The notes under the pieces are model-generated. The model searched no databases. It was not told where the DNA came from and saw only the letters and a list, made by a program, of their open reading frames with translations. A stretch of 64,000 nt of DNA from Paramacrobiotus metropolitanus (Eukaryota; Tardigrada; Eutardigrada; Parachela; Macrobiotidae): NCBI RefSeq assembly GCF_019649055.1, contig NW_026570252.1:62001-126000 (forward strand). Reading direction: 5' to 3'. Below are positions 44,974 to 57,148 of the stretch, in pieces (the stretch's first letter is position 1; every line of letters begins with the position of its first letter). A program made the translations under genes and the position numbers.

Positions 44974-47811
44974 ACACGGTTTGTTTTCCGGTAACAATAA
45001 CGGTATGTCTCACTCAAATTTACCGTTTTTCTGCCTGTACCGTATCGTAGAAAACGATAGAAAACCGTATACATATACAACTTTAAGAAATACAAAAAAA
45101 ACCAGATTTTTTGTACCGCAAAGTTGGTACTAACAAAGTTATTCTTGATGGCGAAATAATTCGTGGAGGCAACCATACAATACCAACTCATATTCTGGTT
45201 TTCTTGCGGAACGGCTCCTGCTGAATCAGGGCCGTCTAGCTGAACAAAACAAATATAGCCCTGCCAAATATCTCCGCTTCAAACCGAACTAGATAGAGAA
45301 GAATTAGAGAGAGATTTCTCCGGGACAAAAAAAAATGCTTCTATCGAAAGGTGCGAAATGGAACCATAGACTGAGCCAGTGAAGCACAGCATTTTTGTTA
45401 TCCTGGTTGGTTAATTACATTTCGGCGTTTGCAATAATCAGAAACCAGAAATATTATTAGTGTAATAAATATACTGGTTTTTGCATTGTTTTCTTCTCAT
45501 TTTCTCAGAACTCTGGTTCGGTACGGTGTCCACAAGCTAGTGGGTCCATAAGCAAAGCTTTTCAGAGAACTGATCGTATCACGAAAACTGGTACATTTTT
45601 TCACCATCTATTCTTTTTTCGCTATAATTACACAACCGGAAACTGCGCCAACGAATTTTAAAGCCCAAAGTGAACTAATCGTTTGGCTACAGAATATAGC
45701 AAAACAACGCAAATAAAAATGTAGGGAAGCGGGCGAAGGTGAGTATGTTGTAGTACAAGAACGTGTACTTAGTGCCGGATACTTCCTTTATTCCTTAAGG
45801 AAAGAGTACATGGTACCAAATTCTTGTACATCTACAAAACAATTCGCTTGGAGCACTCCCAGTTACTCTTTATGGCATTTGATAGCCGCATGATTTGCAT
45901 ACATGCATGGGTGTGAAAACCGTTGGTTAGCGCAACATCCGGTTGCTTGATTACGGGTGAAATAAAATTCCAAATGTTTTACCGCAGGGAGGCGTACGAA
46001 AAGTCTCATTATCAATTTCATCCATTCTAGGATGAAGCGCGCATGAGGACGAGGATCCGTTTCACATCAAACCCGGTTCCAAGTTTCTTTCAAAGGTAAA
46101 ATAAATATTTAACATTTTCGGAATTCAATTGAACGTTCCGGAAACATGGAAATTAGGTCCGGAATAAGAGCTTTTAGCGCTTTTCTTGCCACGTTTTCAT
46201 GCCAGATTTGGAGAAGGTCGGTTATCAACGAAAATTTTGGTACGCATCTGTTTGTCTAAACTTTTGGAATTTTATCTCCCCTACCGGATGTTAAATGCGC
46301 AAACGATTTCACGCAGTATTATTTGTTTTTTCGAATGCCATAAAACAATGCAAAAAGGCCTTTGGTGTGCACCAAAGGAAAGGGTTATGTAAATGTGTGC
46401 CCTAATTCGGTATACCAACTACCATGTAATTTACCGGCACATCTTCTGTATTACCAGCGAAAAACAGCCAGTGAGTTTAAAATGCAATCTGGTTAATTGC
46501 AAATCTTAGCAGAATGCCGCAGCTTTGATTGCGTCAAAACGCTTGCCGCACTGAATTTCCAACAAGGCCTGAATGGTGGAAAATACGAGTATCATCTAAA
46601 ACTGCATGCGGCAGACTCAGCATAGGGAGAGGTATCTTTTACAACGCAGTACGTATACCACTTTCAGAATGCAACGGGATCAAACACTTGCACGGAAAGG
46701 CAGCTGGGCGAGAAAGGGACTTAAGTTGTTATTCACAATGAAAGCGCTAAAAGAACGTTAACAATTTACAGATACTTTGTACTTTTTGCATTATTCGACC
46801 GAAGCGTAGCGTTCTCTATGTTTAGCGTTTATGAAAGTTGTGGATGTCTGTCGACCACCTCCACCTTACGCACATATGCTCGCCCCAAAGGAACGAACTA
46901 ATAATGTTTATTTTAATACCATATTATTTACTTACTTTTTAATTTATTTTAATATTTTTCTTATACCTTTGTTAACCACAGTCCACAGGTAAGCATTCGA
47001 AAAATAAATTATATTTCTTTCTAACTTTGTATAATATGTTTCATTTTGTTTTAAATTGATTTCATTTCGAATCGTTTCGTCTAACAAATTCCGTAGTTCG
47101 TTTCACGATAATTTTTCCATTAAGAATTATCATTTTTTGCACGTAAAGATCACGCAGATCGCTTCGGTAGAAGCCGTTCGATTTTATATATGCACCGTTT
47201 TTCCAACCTCCTACAAGTTGTGAAAAGAAAATAATGCAGGTAGCACTCTATGCACAACCGGTTGGTAAACCGTGAACTGGCACACCTTGTTATGTATTAA
47301 TTATCAGCAGGAGTGATTGACAGCAGGAGCTCTGTCAAGTCCGTTCTGTTTTCCGGGAAGTTAATGGATTAAAACATAACAAGAATGTTTTTTTTAACTG
47401 CTGCGCTGCACGAATGCAGAACATGCCCATTAACTCGCCGGTGCACCCAGCCCGTTTATTTTTATGCAACATAGGCCGAGCAATACCGAAAATGTTCTTT
47501 TTTTAAGGAAGATTTTTAATGGTGGTCGCTTACCCGATAACATGACTTAATCAATCAGTGTGATTCTTTTACCCTACGATAGCTATACCGTAATTACAAC
47601 GTTACTGTAGTTTTCGGCTATCACCCGTCAAAACCTTGGGCAAATCGGTCAGCGTTGAGCAGTGTCAATTTTTATTACGTACTCGTAGCATGTAATCTTG
47701 CTGCATTTGCAGCCATTTATTACAAGAAAACCGGCACCGGAAGTTGGAGCAACGATTCGTACTCTCACAGTGCCAAAATTAATTTTATTCCGATGCGTCC
47801 ACCGATGCCGA
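44974..47811. other. Intergenic, right flank of the inverted repeat
   Basis: No gene supported. At about 45,915 a GAAAACCGTTGGTTAGCGCAA then CATCCGGTTGC block resembles the arms of the foldback element at 61.6-62.6 kb, so a fragment of that family is present. A short inverted pair (GTACAAGAACGTGTAC and GTACCAAATTCTTGTACA) lies at about 45,755-45,830. Confidence 0.4.
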
Positions 47812-50800
47812 ATGATGACCTTCACCACGAGCTTTCCGAGGCGGACTTTCAATGCAGTCTCTTTGGTTCAGCTCATAATGCTGTGCTGCGTCCCAGCGAC
47901 GCTCTCGTAACTGATTGCACCGTTGGGAAAATATACCTGGTTGAATCCGCCAGTCTTCCGTCTGCCATACCAACGCCCGCGAGTGTCACCAATGACCAGG
48001 TGCAGGTCCCGGCGATTTCCCGAAAAAAACGCCGACGACGGAAGCCCAGCGGATTTCGCATTCAAAAATTCGGGCGCCGGTATGACCTCAGCCGCTGCTC
48101 TGCGGGACCCTTTCCCAGTGATCGGCCGGCGCTGCGCTGGCCAGGCGTCGTTCGGCAATGCCAATCACAAATGCGTTCGCGATGCCGCTCTTGGATGCCG
48201 GGATTGCACGGGCACCCACTGCATTTGATACACAACTACCAGTACGTAAGTTCAACTGCTCTGATGTGTTTGTAGCCTGTATTAAAAATAATGTGAATAT
48301 CCTAATCAATTTTTCCGGGGTTCAGGTTAAGAAAATCATTGTTTTCCGAAAATTTAAGTGAACTCTGAAATGAATCTGCAAATTTTGTATTTCGCTAATC
48401 ATGTTACCGGAAGCAGGTTTTCCCCAAGCTTATCCCGATTCCCACTGCGCTACGCCCCATAAAATCATAGATGATTATTACTAGACTGATAAATCAAAGT
48501 AATTATGCAGGGTACAACTTAGTATTTCAGAATTTTCATCAATAGCCGACCGAAGCGAAAGCCTTTTATGTTATAAATAACCGGATTTTAGGCGTTCATA
48601 TCGCTCACGTCGGTCACCCAGGATTTCAAAAAACGATTTATTTAGAACTATTTGTATTTACGGAACTTATGTAATTTAAATATAGATTTCAACTAGATTA
48701 TTGAATATTTTTTAAAAGAAAAAATTTTGAGTTGCGAAAATCGAAATTAATAAATGACAATTTAATAGTAAAATTGCCGACCGTTACTGCACTCTTCCGG
48801 CGCTTCAGTTCGGTTTCTTAATACCAAAGAAATAACGGTGCCCTTTGCCAGTATAACTCAGACGATAAGGCCTTGCACCACCCGTGCCTGACGACTGTAG
48901 AGTTTAAATATTGTGGCCTGCCGGGCCGTAGTATGGAGTTGGATGTAGCCCGTGACTTTGTGTTTGTCGCTGTCTTGAAGAGCTAAAAGTCACTCGACTG
49001 CTTGTACATTGTAACCTGCCTCTACATACGATGAGCAGTGCAAGTAATTGCACACGAAAAATATATATACAGCACATACCAACACGCTCTAAGGTCCGCC
49101 GCATCTTGTAGACTGCAACATTGAGCGATCGTGTACAGTTAGTACACCTGCTCGGTAGCCTTTACCGGCCTTACAGAGACTTTTCATCTTAACTAACCAA
49201 AATAAAAGTTTTGCAAACTGACCCTTTCACTTACATACGTACACCATACAACAGGCGACTTCCGGTGGTTGTGCATTGTTGAAATTTTTTTGGTAATTTC
49301 AGTTTTTTTAGCCGTTGTTACGGAAACATCTTTCTCGATTCCGTTGATTCCGAGAAAATTATTAGCGATGACACCGCATCCGCTGGCTTTTACCCACAGC
49401 GAGGTTGTCTACTCATCCCTAAGGGGCAAGTTCACCGCCAATAATAATTGTCGTCATTACTGGTACAGCGGTTTAATTTTTGACAGCGCTCTTCCTTCCC
49501 TGCCCGGTAGCTACTTGTCCAACGGTGACGTGCCCAACCTGTCCAACAACTGCCGCTACGACCAGTAAGTTTGTTAACGTAGCCATAAGCCGTAGGAGCG
49601 TTCGACGTCCGTCAATGATACGAGCAAAATTCCTGACATTAGCAAATTACATAATTCAGTAACTGAGTTTTAACCGGAGTTTTACTAAAGCAACTACGAC
49701 GACCACCACGACAACACCAACAACGACTACAACAACAGCAGCATCTGAGACTTGCTTGGCGTCCGGATCCCGTTTGTGGCTGGAATACATTGGCTGGCCC
49801 TATATGTAAGTTCACATTATTCTGGTCGTTAATACGGTTCGCCACCTTAGGTTTCTGTTGTTCGTTTAAAATTTTAATAATCTTTTCTATATTTCTGGCA
49901 ACCTACAGCAGTAAGGGTGGGTGTATGTGTGCAGTACTTGCTGTACTACCGCTGCCTACAGATAAAATCAGTAAAATTTTTACAACTGTAAAAGTATACG
50001 TATGTGAACGCAAGAAGCCGAAGCCACTCATTTTCTGTAAGGCTGTAAGGCTTATTTTCGCCGCTGTTTTTGACTCGGCGGAAATAGACTGTCAGCTCGT
50101 TACAGTAAGCACGACTACGCATCATACAGTGAAGTGCTGCAGCTTGCTCGCTGAATAGGTAGAAGCGTAACCGATTCAGTGTGGTAGTGGTTTGTGGACA
50201 GTGTCATTTCCTAACAACCGCGAAAAAGACTGTCCACAATCATAAGCGATACTGGTCACGTGTTCGTTCATGCTGATTGCACCGCCTGGTAGCACACTGA
50301 TAGTGGGGACAGTCAACAACTTCCATGGATTTCCAAATAATTATTACCACAACACTGTTTATTTTGCAGATAACTCCTGTGGTGGATAACCTAATGGTAA
50401 GCCTTTTTTTGACACACAGTCCACTCCGGCTTAATGAATCGATATTCACGTACTGAATTTGCCAGCGGATTTGTATGACAGGCGTTTAGTTCAGCCGGTA
50501 ACGCGAAAGTTTTGAACTATTTCACTACGTTTAACTCGATAGAATTTCGCGTCAACGACGCAGCTAACCATTCATCCATAATAAAGCTCCTTCCTGCAGA
50601 CATGCGACCTAACGGCTTTGATAATCGAAAATGTCCCTACTGCCAAGACACCGGCGGAACCCCTTTTACAACTGCCATCACCACAGCGACCAGCACTGCG
50701 GTGAGAAAAAAGTACCAAGTCAGTCCAGTTGCCAGAACGAAGTGCAGAACCTGGCAATAATCCTGGATGTGTTCTTATTCTAGAGTGTTGTGTTGTATAG

Positions 50801-50858
50801 CTATTATCAAACCGTTGCCGTCTCATTCGATGCCATGGTCATTGCACCACCTGGATGA
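47812..50858 (+). pseudogene. Paralogue of the EB-domain secreted protein, decayed
   Basis: Homologous exons in the same order: 47812-48241, 49511-49564, 49691-49805, 50371-50397, 50687-50700 (microexon) and 50784-50858. It has the ATG that the left copy lacks. Lesions: TAA at 47908-47910 right after the leader (CVPATLS, where the left copy has Gln), length changes that shift the frame within exon 1, loss of several Cys (for example DPF where the left has CPC), an exon 3 that ends in the wrong phase, and TAA at 50388 in the 27-nt exon (Tyr codon on the left). Splice sites remain recognisable. The terminal exon ends MVIAPPG versus VSVIPPTG on the left. Confidence 0.75.
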
Positions 50859-51460
50859 GTGTTCTCTCTCGGGAATAATCGGAAGGAATCAGTGCGATAA
50901 AAATGTCCCCGATATTGAAATACGCCACAAAGCGATCATCAAGTTGATTTCATCTCGGTCAAATAGAGCGATAACAATAGAGAAGCATAGCATTAAGGAC
51001 TTTTTGTCAAAATATTTCAAAGGCTGTTTGTCGCTACGGAGTCCCGGGAGGGCTGTTTCAAAGTTGTTTGCTGTGTTATGAATACTGAGGTGCTACCTGA
51101 GCCCAGTACGTCCTTTAGTACTCTTCTAGTTTTCATACTTGGGTCACTTTTAATGTATGTCTTCATATTTGGGCCCGCGGTCGCTGGTACGACCGCACAT
51201 GTGACGCACTACATGGCTGCCCGACAATCGTGTACACCTCCGCGTCTGCCGTCTGGTCATTGGTGCACTAGTTTCGATTCGAAAGTTGTATGAGCAGGCG
51301 TTTAGTTCAGCCGGTAACGGGAAAGTTTTGAACTATTTTACTGCGTTAAACTCGATAGAATTTCGCGTCAACGACGCAACTAACCATTCATCCATAATAA
51401 AGCTCCTTCTGGCAGATATGCGACCTAACGGCTTTGATAATCGAAAATGTCCCTACAGCC
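50480..51460. repeat. Direct repeat of about 165 bp
   Basis: The block starting GCAGGCGTTTAGTTCAGCCG (here with an initial ACAG) at about 50,478-50,645 recurs at about 51,294-51,461 with few changes, ending in TCGAAAATGTCCCTAC and CCAAGACA. The first copy is the intron just before the microexon of the pseudogene; the second lies 815 bp downstream. Confidence 0.8.
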
Positions 51461-51477
51461 AAGACATTGTTTCGATT

Positions 51478-51528
51478 GTTTCCATAAAAATTGTATTCGA
51501 AACTTTCGAATACAATTTTTATGGAAAC
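51478..51528. repeat. Perfect 25-bp inverted repeat with 1-nt centre
   Basis: 51478-51502 (GTTTCCATAAAAATTGTATT then CGAAA) and 51504-51528 are exact reverse complements with a single C between. It follows the second copy of the 165-bp repeat directly. It could fold as a hairpin in RNA or cruciform in DNA; it may mark a template-switch event. Confidence 0.9.
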
Positions 51529-51612
51529 AAATTCAACACTGTATTCTCTACCGGTCACAAAGACTTATGCAAGTGCAATTTGTTGGTGCCTGGTAAGTTA
51601 TCGCGCGCGTAA

Positions 51613-54111
51613 GTTTGCATGCGTTATTGCGGCATACAGCTTGAGTACCATTTTTTTAACCGCCGGATTAACGCAATTCCAACTGGCATATTGCTGAACA
51701 GGCTTCGCATGCCGCGCTGTGCGTACAGCTGTTAATCAATCGCTTCCTTGCGGCAGTCTGTTAAAAGGACTAGATTCTCGGTCCGGACGCAGCCGCTCTG
51801 TGTAATTCTGGAGCGGAAAAAATCAGTGAATAATTAAGAGTGTTATTAGTATGCCATACAGCCAATACAGAGTATGAATTATGCACACCAAGCAGACATC
51901 ATCAGTCATAAAACGCAGGGAACGTTAAATATCGTTATATCATAGCCGTCCGCCTAACTTGTAAGTTAAACAGAGATCGTGGAGTGCGTGTACATGCACT
52001 GCCACGCACCCACATTGCTCGGTGTTGCATGTAGCCTATGCGGTGCTCAGCAGGGGAAAAAAATGGCAGGACCAGACAATATGCGGACAGACGGACCAAT
52101 CGGTACAGTTTAGCTTCATATCATGGCTGCACACAGCGTCTCTGCTACCTGGGTGACGCTCCGAGCGGATTGAAAGAATTTAAGGTGACCATAAATTCCC
52201 GATATACTGTTCTAGAGCGACAAATCCACTCTTTTCTAAACAACCCGATGATCAACCAATTCGATTTCTCGAAGCGAAAATTTTAGTAACGAAACTCTTA
52301 TTATTCATTTTAACTGTAAACATAAATTTTCTTTTTTCTAAACAATCCCGAGAATTACGGTTGCGGGATTTCAGACCCGCAACTAACTAGATAGGTTGCG
52401 CTTCTCTACAGTAGAAGAGGTTTTCGGGCGTTGTGTATTACGGCCGCGTATTTAACTGAATGTAACCCGTAATCAAGGTGATGAAATCTTAAAGTGCTTA
52501 TTAATAACTCTCACGTGCGTGGCTGGGAGATGAATACACAGTACGGCAGTTTCTTACTGAATGGCTGACTGCTTATAAATATTACATACTCGGCACTGCA
52601 ACGATGCAATTATCCCAGCACACCCTTTCCTCAATATTTGCTGTGCTGCAACACAGTCGCGGAAAATCGATAACGCTCGTGCATTGTAAAATGCGTTTAC
52701 ACAGACAGCAGTAAATAAAAGACCACGTCCAGCAATTATTTTCGGCTTTCAGTTTCTTGGCAACGTCAGACGTCTTTCTTAAATTTGTATGCATCGCCAT
52801 TCCATCGATAACTTCTGTTTCCCTGCGAGTTTTCCTGATTCAAAAGCTGCGTCGCGTTGTGATCTTGTTCGGGTCTGTCGTTTTGGTTAAATAATATGAG
52901 TTTGGGAAAGCTGCCTGTACAAGCGTATCCGGCGAAGGAGCGAACATCAGGACGACGCATATCAGTCAACGACCTGTCGCACCCTAGGTCATTGGGATCG
53001 GGCCTTCCGGGGCATCGCGTACAGTCTGGTAAGGGCGTCGTGAACTGGAATTATGCTGTTAGGCAAGTCCACCCTCGAAAGGGGTAGGGTGGTCCCAAAG
53101 GAAGCAAACGAGACACTGGCTAAGAAAACGCAAACGAGACACTGGCTAAGAAAACGAGCTGACGTCGGACGCAAAAAAACGTAGGCCGCACAGAAATAGT
53201 GTTACTGACGCGGGTGAATGTTTCTAAGCGGTTCACCGTGCATGTTTTCTAAGCGGTTCTCTGTCCTGACTAGCTTACCATGAGCGCAGCATGGCTGCCA
53301 GCATGACTGTGCGCATTTCTCGGAAGCTGTGCGGTCTGATAGCAGCCCTATTTACTGGAACGTTTCGTACGAATGGAAGAACGGAACGACAGAAGAACGT
53401 AAACTTAACTCATGATAAGAAGCTTCTTGGCCTGGTGATCTGGTGTTTCTCGATTTCGGTAATCGTAATCATAGTGGTGCTTTCGTGACCTCGCATCCTT
53501 TTCAACGTGAACAGCTATCTGATCCCTGGAAGCGCTGTACATATAAGCAGTTTCAGTTGAGGTCAGTTAAAAGCGAGCGGAAAATCTCATAAGAAAGTGT
53601 AGCGAAGTGTTTTTTTGAGCTACTCGTATGTGTTTTTCTTAGAATTCTGTTCATTGTTCAAAATGGTGCGCGTCCGGGTGCCCTCCCTAATTCAGGCATG
53701 CTGACGGTAGGCGAGACTGGAAAGTGTCTTTTGCTGCAGAAGAGTTTCTGATTAATGGTTGCTGGCCGAAAGCGCCACATCAATCATGTTATCGGAATCC
53801 AGCAGAAGGGCGGATGCCACGTAACCGTTTCTTCAAATCGTCATCAGCGTTACTGCCTGCGGCACTTTAGAAGCTTCTACCTTTCCGCGCCAGCCGTTCG
53901 GTCGGATCCCGTAGCGGCAGTCCTTAACCTTGCAATAACTATAATTAAGTATTCCTAGCAATTTTGCTGTTAGTGAGCAGAGGGTGTTTAATCGCATACG
54001 GCCAAAACACTTATTTGTGACTTCAATAGTTTTGTGCAAAAATTGACATTAAAACAGCCAGGCGTATTAAAAATTACGAAAAATGCGCTTAAGAGTTGAA
54101 CGGGCGTTAAT
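51613..54111. other. No gene recognised
   Basis: Only short frames. A 25-bp tandem duplication (AAACGAGACACTGGCTAAGA then AAACG) lies at about 53,108-53,157, and TTTCTAAGCGGTTC occurs twice at about 53,220 and 53,248. Confidence 0.4.
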
Positions 54112-54183
54112 TTAGGAACAAAATTCGTAAGCGCTTGACGATAGTAAAGAAAGTAAGAAACCATAGGACACAATAATTTTTTT

Positions 54184-54396
54184 TGAACTTACAACCCTAG
54201 AGGCATAAGACATCCTTATTTTGGGATAACGTGTAGACATTGTGGAATCAATGGATTGCCGCACCTGGTCAGACAGAACTGTTAGCGCAGTTTTGCTGAA
54301 AGGTTGATGCGGATCCGTAACCATCAACTCGTTTACCTTTCTGCCGGTGACGAGTGCCTTCTCAATCGCGCCTGCGCGAACAGTTACAACAGCCAA
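54184..54396 (-). other. Candidate coding exon, unrecognised
   Basis: A minus-strand frame starting MAVVTVRAGAIEKALVTGR and running to MSYASRV with balanced composition, followed by a good donor (GTT|GTAAGTTC) at about 54,190. It could be one exon of a minus-strand gene, but no partner exon or domain was identified. Confidence 0.25.
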
Positions 54397-55129
54397 AAGT
54401 TACCATTGTTCTGCCAAAGGCGTCATTTGCACGAACTTGGCAGAATATCGTGTACTATCATATTCTGAATGTTAATGACAGTCCGCGTAACGCGTTTGCT
54501 TTCTAGTAATATGCTTCGCATCCGCCCAAGCCGAATCACAGCGTCCATATCCGTACTCACCTTCAGGTAACTGACCGAAGATCAATTTTGTTCGGTTAAG
54601 ATGTTATCCTTGCAATAACACAGCAACAACATAGCAGCATTGATTACTGGCAATAGCTGCTGCTGTTTTGGCTCCAGTCACTGCTGCAGCTGCGCGACCA
54701 CTGACGTCGGGGAGTATCGCTTCACGCCGTGCCGGGTTTCCTTTGGTGCGTTCCCGCGAAATAACCAGTGAGGGTGATCATTTGGAGACGGGGCGATTCA
54801 CAACGAGCAAGGTGTTGCAGCGCTCCAAACAGCTCATGCGTCCGTGTGGTACGAATGTGAAAAATCGATTGTACAAGCTTGTCCGGTAATTTCTGTCGTA
54901 AAGGTACAGAAAGCACATATTTAGCGCAAAGTCTGCGCTATAGCGATTGCCACTACACTACGTTTGGCGTAACACGCAAATTTGTGTATTTCGCAGTTTT
55001 GAACCGGCAGAAATTACCGGACAAGCTTGTACAAAGACGGAGACGTGGAATAAGCACTAATCAGTATTTGCAAAATACATGAACGAGTTACATCGACGGA
55101 GTGGACCGTTAAGTGTATTTGCTGGCAGT

Positions 55130-56470
55130 AACAGTAAGTTAACCGGCACACCGACGATTTGCTGACGGTCATCTTGCTGACCGACAACTTGCTGACGACT
55201 ATTTGCTGACTGACAAAAATGTTGACCCGACAGTTAGTTGAAACAACAAATCGCTGAACGACATTTTGCTGAACGACAGTTCGCTGACACAGACGATTTG
55301 CTGACGACATTTTGCTGACTGACAGAATGTTTACCCGACCATTTGCTTACTTAACTAAATTGTTGACCGACATTTTACTGACGGACGTTTTATAAAAATA
55401 CCGAAAACTCGCTGACCACAAATTTATTCTGTTACCCATCAAATCCTTGTGAAACACAATTCTTTATCACGCGTTTTTTTTTCAAAACTTCACCTAAACA
55501 CGTTTTGAGAACATTTAAAGAAACAAAAGTTCATTAAAAATTCCGCTCTTTCAACGGAACCCTCAATTTGGGGGATTATGATCGGATAACACAACCACTT
55601 CTCCTGCTCTTCACAGCTACCGGCTTATGCAGCAATCTGATAATTCCAGTCGTCCATTTCTCCTTTTTTCTACTAGCGCGCACGAGTGAATTTCATAAGA
55701 CATCTTTGAAACCAACGAAAACTAAGAAACCTAAGAAATCTAAGAAGCCTAAGAAACCTAAGAAACATAAGAAACCTAAGAAACCTGAACAACCTAAGAA
55801 ACCTAAAAATAACCTAAGAGTAACCTCAGAAACATAAGAAACTTAAAAACCTAAGAAACCTAAAAAAATTGAAAACCTAAAAATAACCTAAGAGTAACCT
55901 AAGAAACCTAAGAAACCTAAATAAACCAAGAAACCTAAAAAAAACCTAAGAAACCAAAGAAAATTAAAAACTTAAGAAACCTTAGAAACCTTAGAAACCT
56001 AAGAAACCGGTTATTATTATTAAAACATTTTTAACAGTTATTAATAAATAATTTATATTTGCTGAGACAATAACATACTCGTGAACTTAATACGGGGTAA
56101 AAAAAAGGCAAAACGTTATATTTCAATCATAATTGTCACAGTATTGCTCCCTTTTTATGAAACCAACGAAGATTCTAGTTTTCGCGTAAATATCGCTATG
56201 TGCGTTGAACTAGTCAGCAAATCATCGGTCAGCAAGTTTTCGTCTTCTACAAGGGGTCGGTCAGCGAATTGTCGATTACCGAACTTTCGCTGACCGACAA
56301 GTAAGCTGTCGTTCAGCAAATTAATTTCAGCAAAATGTCGGTCAGCCAGTTTGTAAAAAAACGAACTGTCGGTCAGCGATTTGTCAGTCAGCAAGTTGTG
56401 GCAGTCAGCAACAAGTCGGTCATCAAATTGTCGGTCAGCGAAATGAAGGTCATAGAGTTGTCGTGCTACC
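55130..56470. mobile_element. Foldback element with GCTGACCGACA-type iterated arms
   Basis: The left part (about 55,140-55,420) carries a dozen degenerate iterations of TTGCTGACNGACA. The right part (about 56,205-56,465) carries the same motif in reverse complement (TGTCGGTCAGCAA). The centre holds a microsatellite. This is the layout of foldback transposons with iterated termini. No coding region identified. Confidence 0.7.
55716..56010. repeat. Microsatellite AAGAAACCT and derivatives
   Basis: About 290 bp of imperfect CCTAAGAAA units (some CCTAAAAATAA) in the centre of the foldback element. The apparent Lys/Pro-rich frame across it is a product of the repeat. Confidence 0.85.
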
Positions 56471-56580
56471 AAATTAACCACGTTGGCAAAAATTAATAGA
56501 AAAAAAAATAAAACAGAGCATGAACAAATATCAGGTAATTTGCTTTGTACATGCTAATTTTTATTAAAGGTAGGTTTATA

Positions 56581-56940
56581 CAATGTACGACAAAAAGAGG
56601 TTGAACCGATCAGTCGGTCCGCGCCACTCCGCGGTTCAAAATAACCTCGCAACGACATGCCACCACTAAACCTTGGACGCTTACTCACTACTTTCAGACG
56701 CTCGCGCTCCGTGAATATCAAAGTGCAGCTATACTAGTTGCATATCAAAAGGTGTAGAAAAAAATTTTAAACTTTTTGATACTAAACCTGTGGCTGTTTA
56801 TGGCGAACAGCACAAATTCTAGCCATTTTGCTTTCTCGTAGACTTAAGCATAGATTGCAAGCCAAACGGTTATGCGCGTTGCGAGGTTGTTCTGAACCGC
56901 GGACCGACTGATCGGTTCAACCTCTTTTTGTCGTACATTG
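56581..56940. mobile_element. 360-bp MITE flanked by TA
   Basis: Starts CAATGTACGACAAAAAGAGG and ends with the exact complement. The terminal inverted repeats extend for about 65 bp (GGTTGAACCGATCAGTCGGT, with a few differences further in). TA dinucleotides border both ends (56579-56580 and 56941-56942), as for Tc1/mariner-type elements. Non-coding. Confidence 0.85.
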
Positions 56941-56955
56941 TACTTGATTATAAAT

Positions 56956-57042
56956 ACTTGTTACTTTACATACTTGTTACTTGATACACACTTGTTACTT
57001 GATACATACTTGTTACCTGATACATACTTGTTACTGAATATT
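56956..57042. repeat. 21-bp tandem repeat TACTTGTTACTTGATACAC-like
   Basis: Four to five units just after the MITE and before the nuclear receptor exons. Confidence 0.8.
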
Positions 57043-57148
57043 TCTCAATGTTAAATTTAAGTGATTTTGAAGTCTTATAACGGAAGTTTATGCTTTCCGT
57101 TGCGTTCAGGGTTTTCACACCGTTTTTTAATAATCCCACGTGTCGTAG

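Noticed and set aside
47655-48275. 206-codon plus-strand frame
   Set aside because: It crosses the decayed EB exon 1 in a different frame for much of its length; the exon alignment with the left paralogue explains the sequence better.
55568-55837. Lys/Pro-rich frame over the AAGAAACCT array
   Set aside because: It is a translation of a microsatellite inside a foldback element, with frame kept only by the 9-bp unit.
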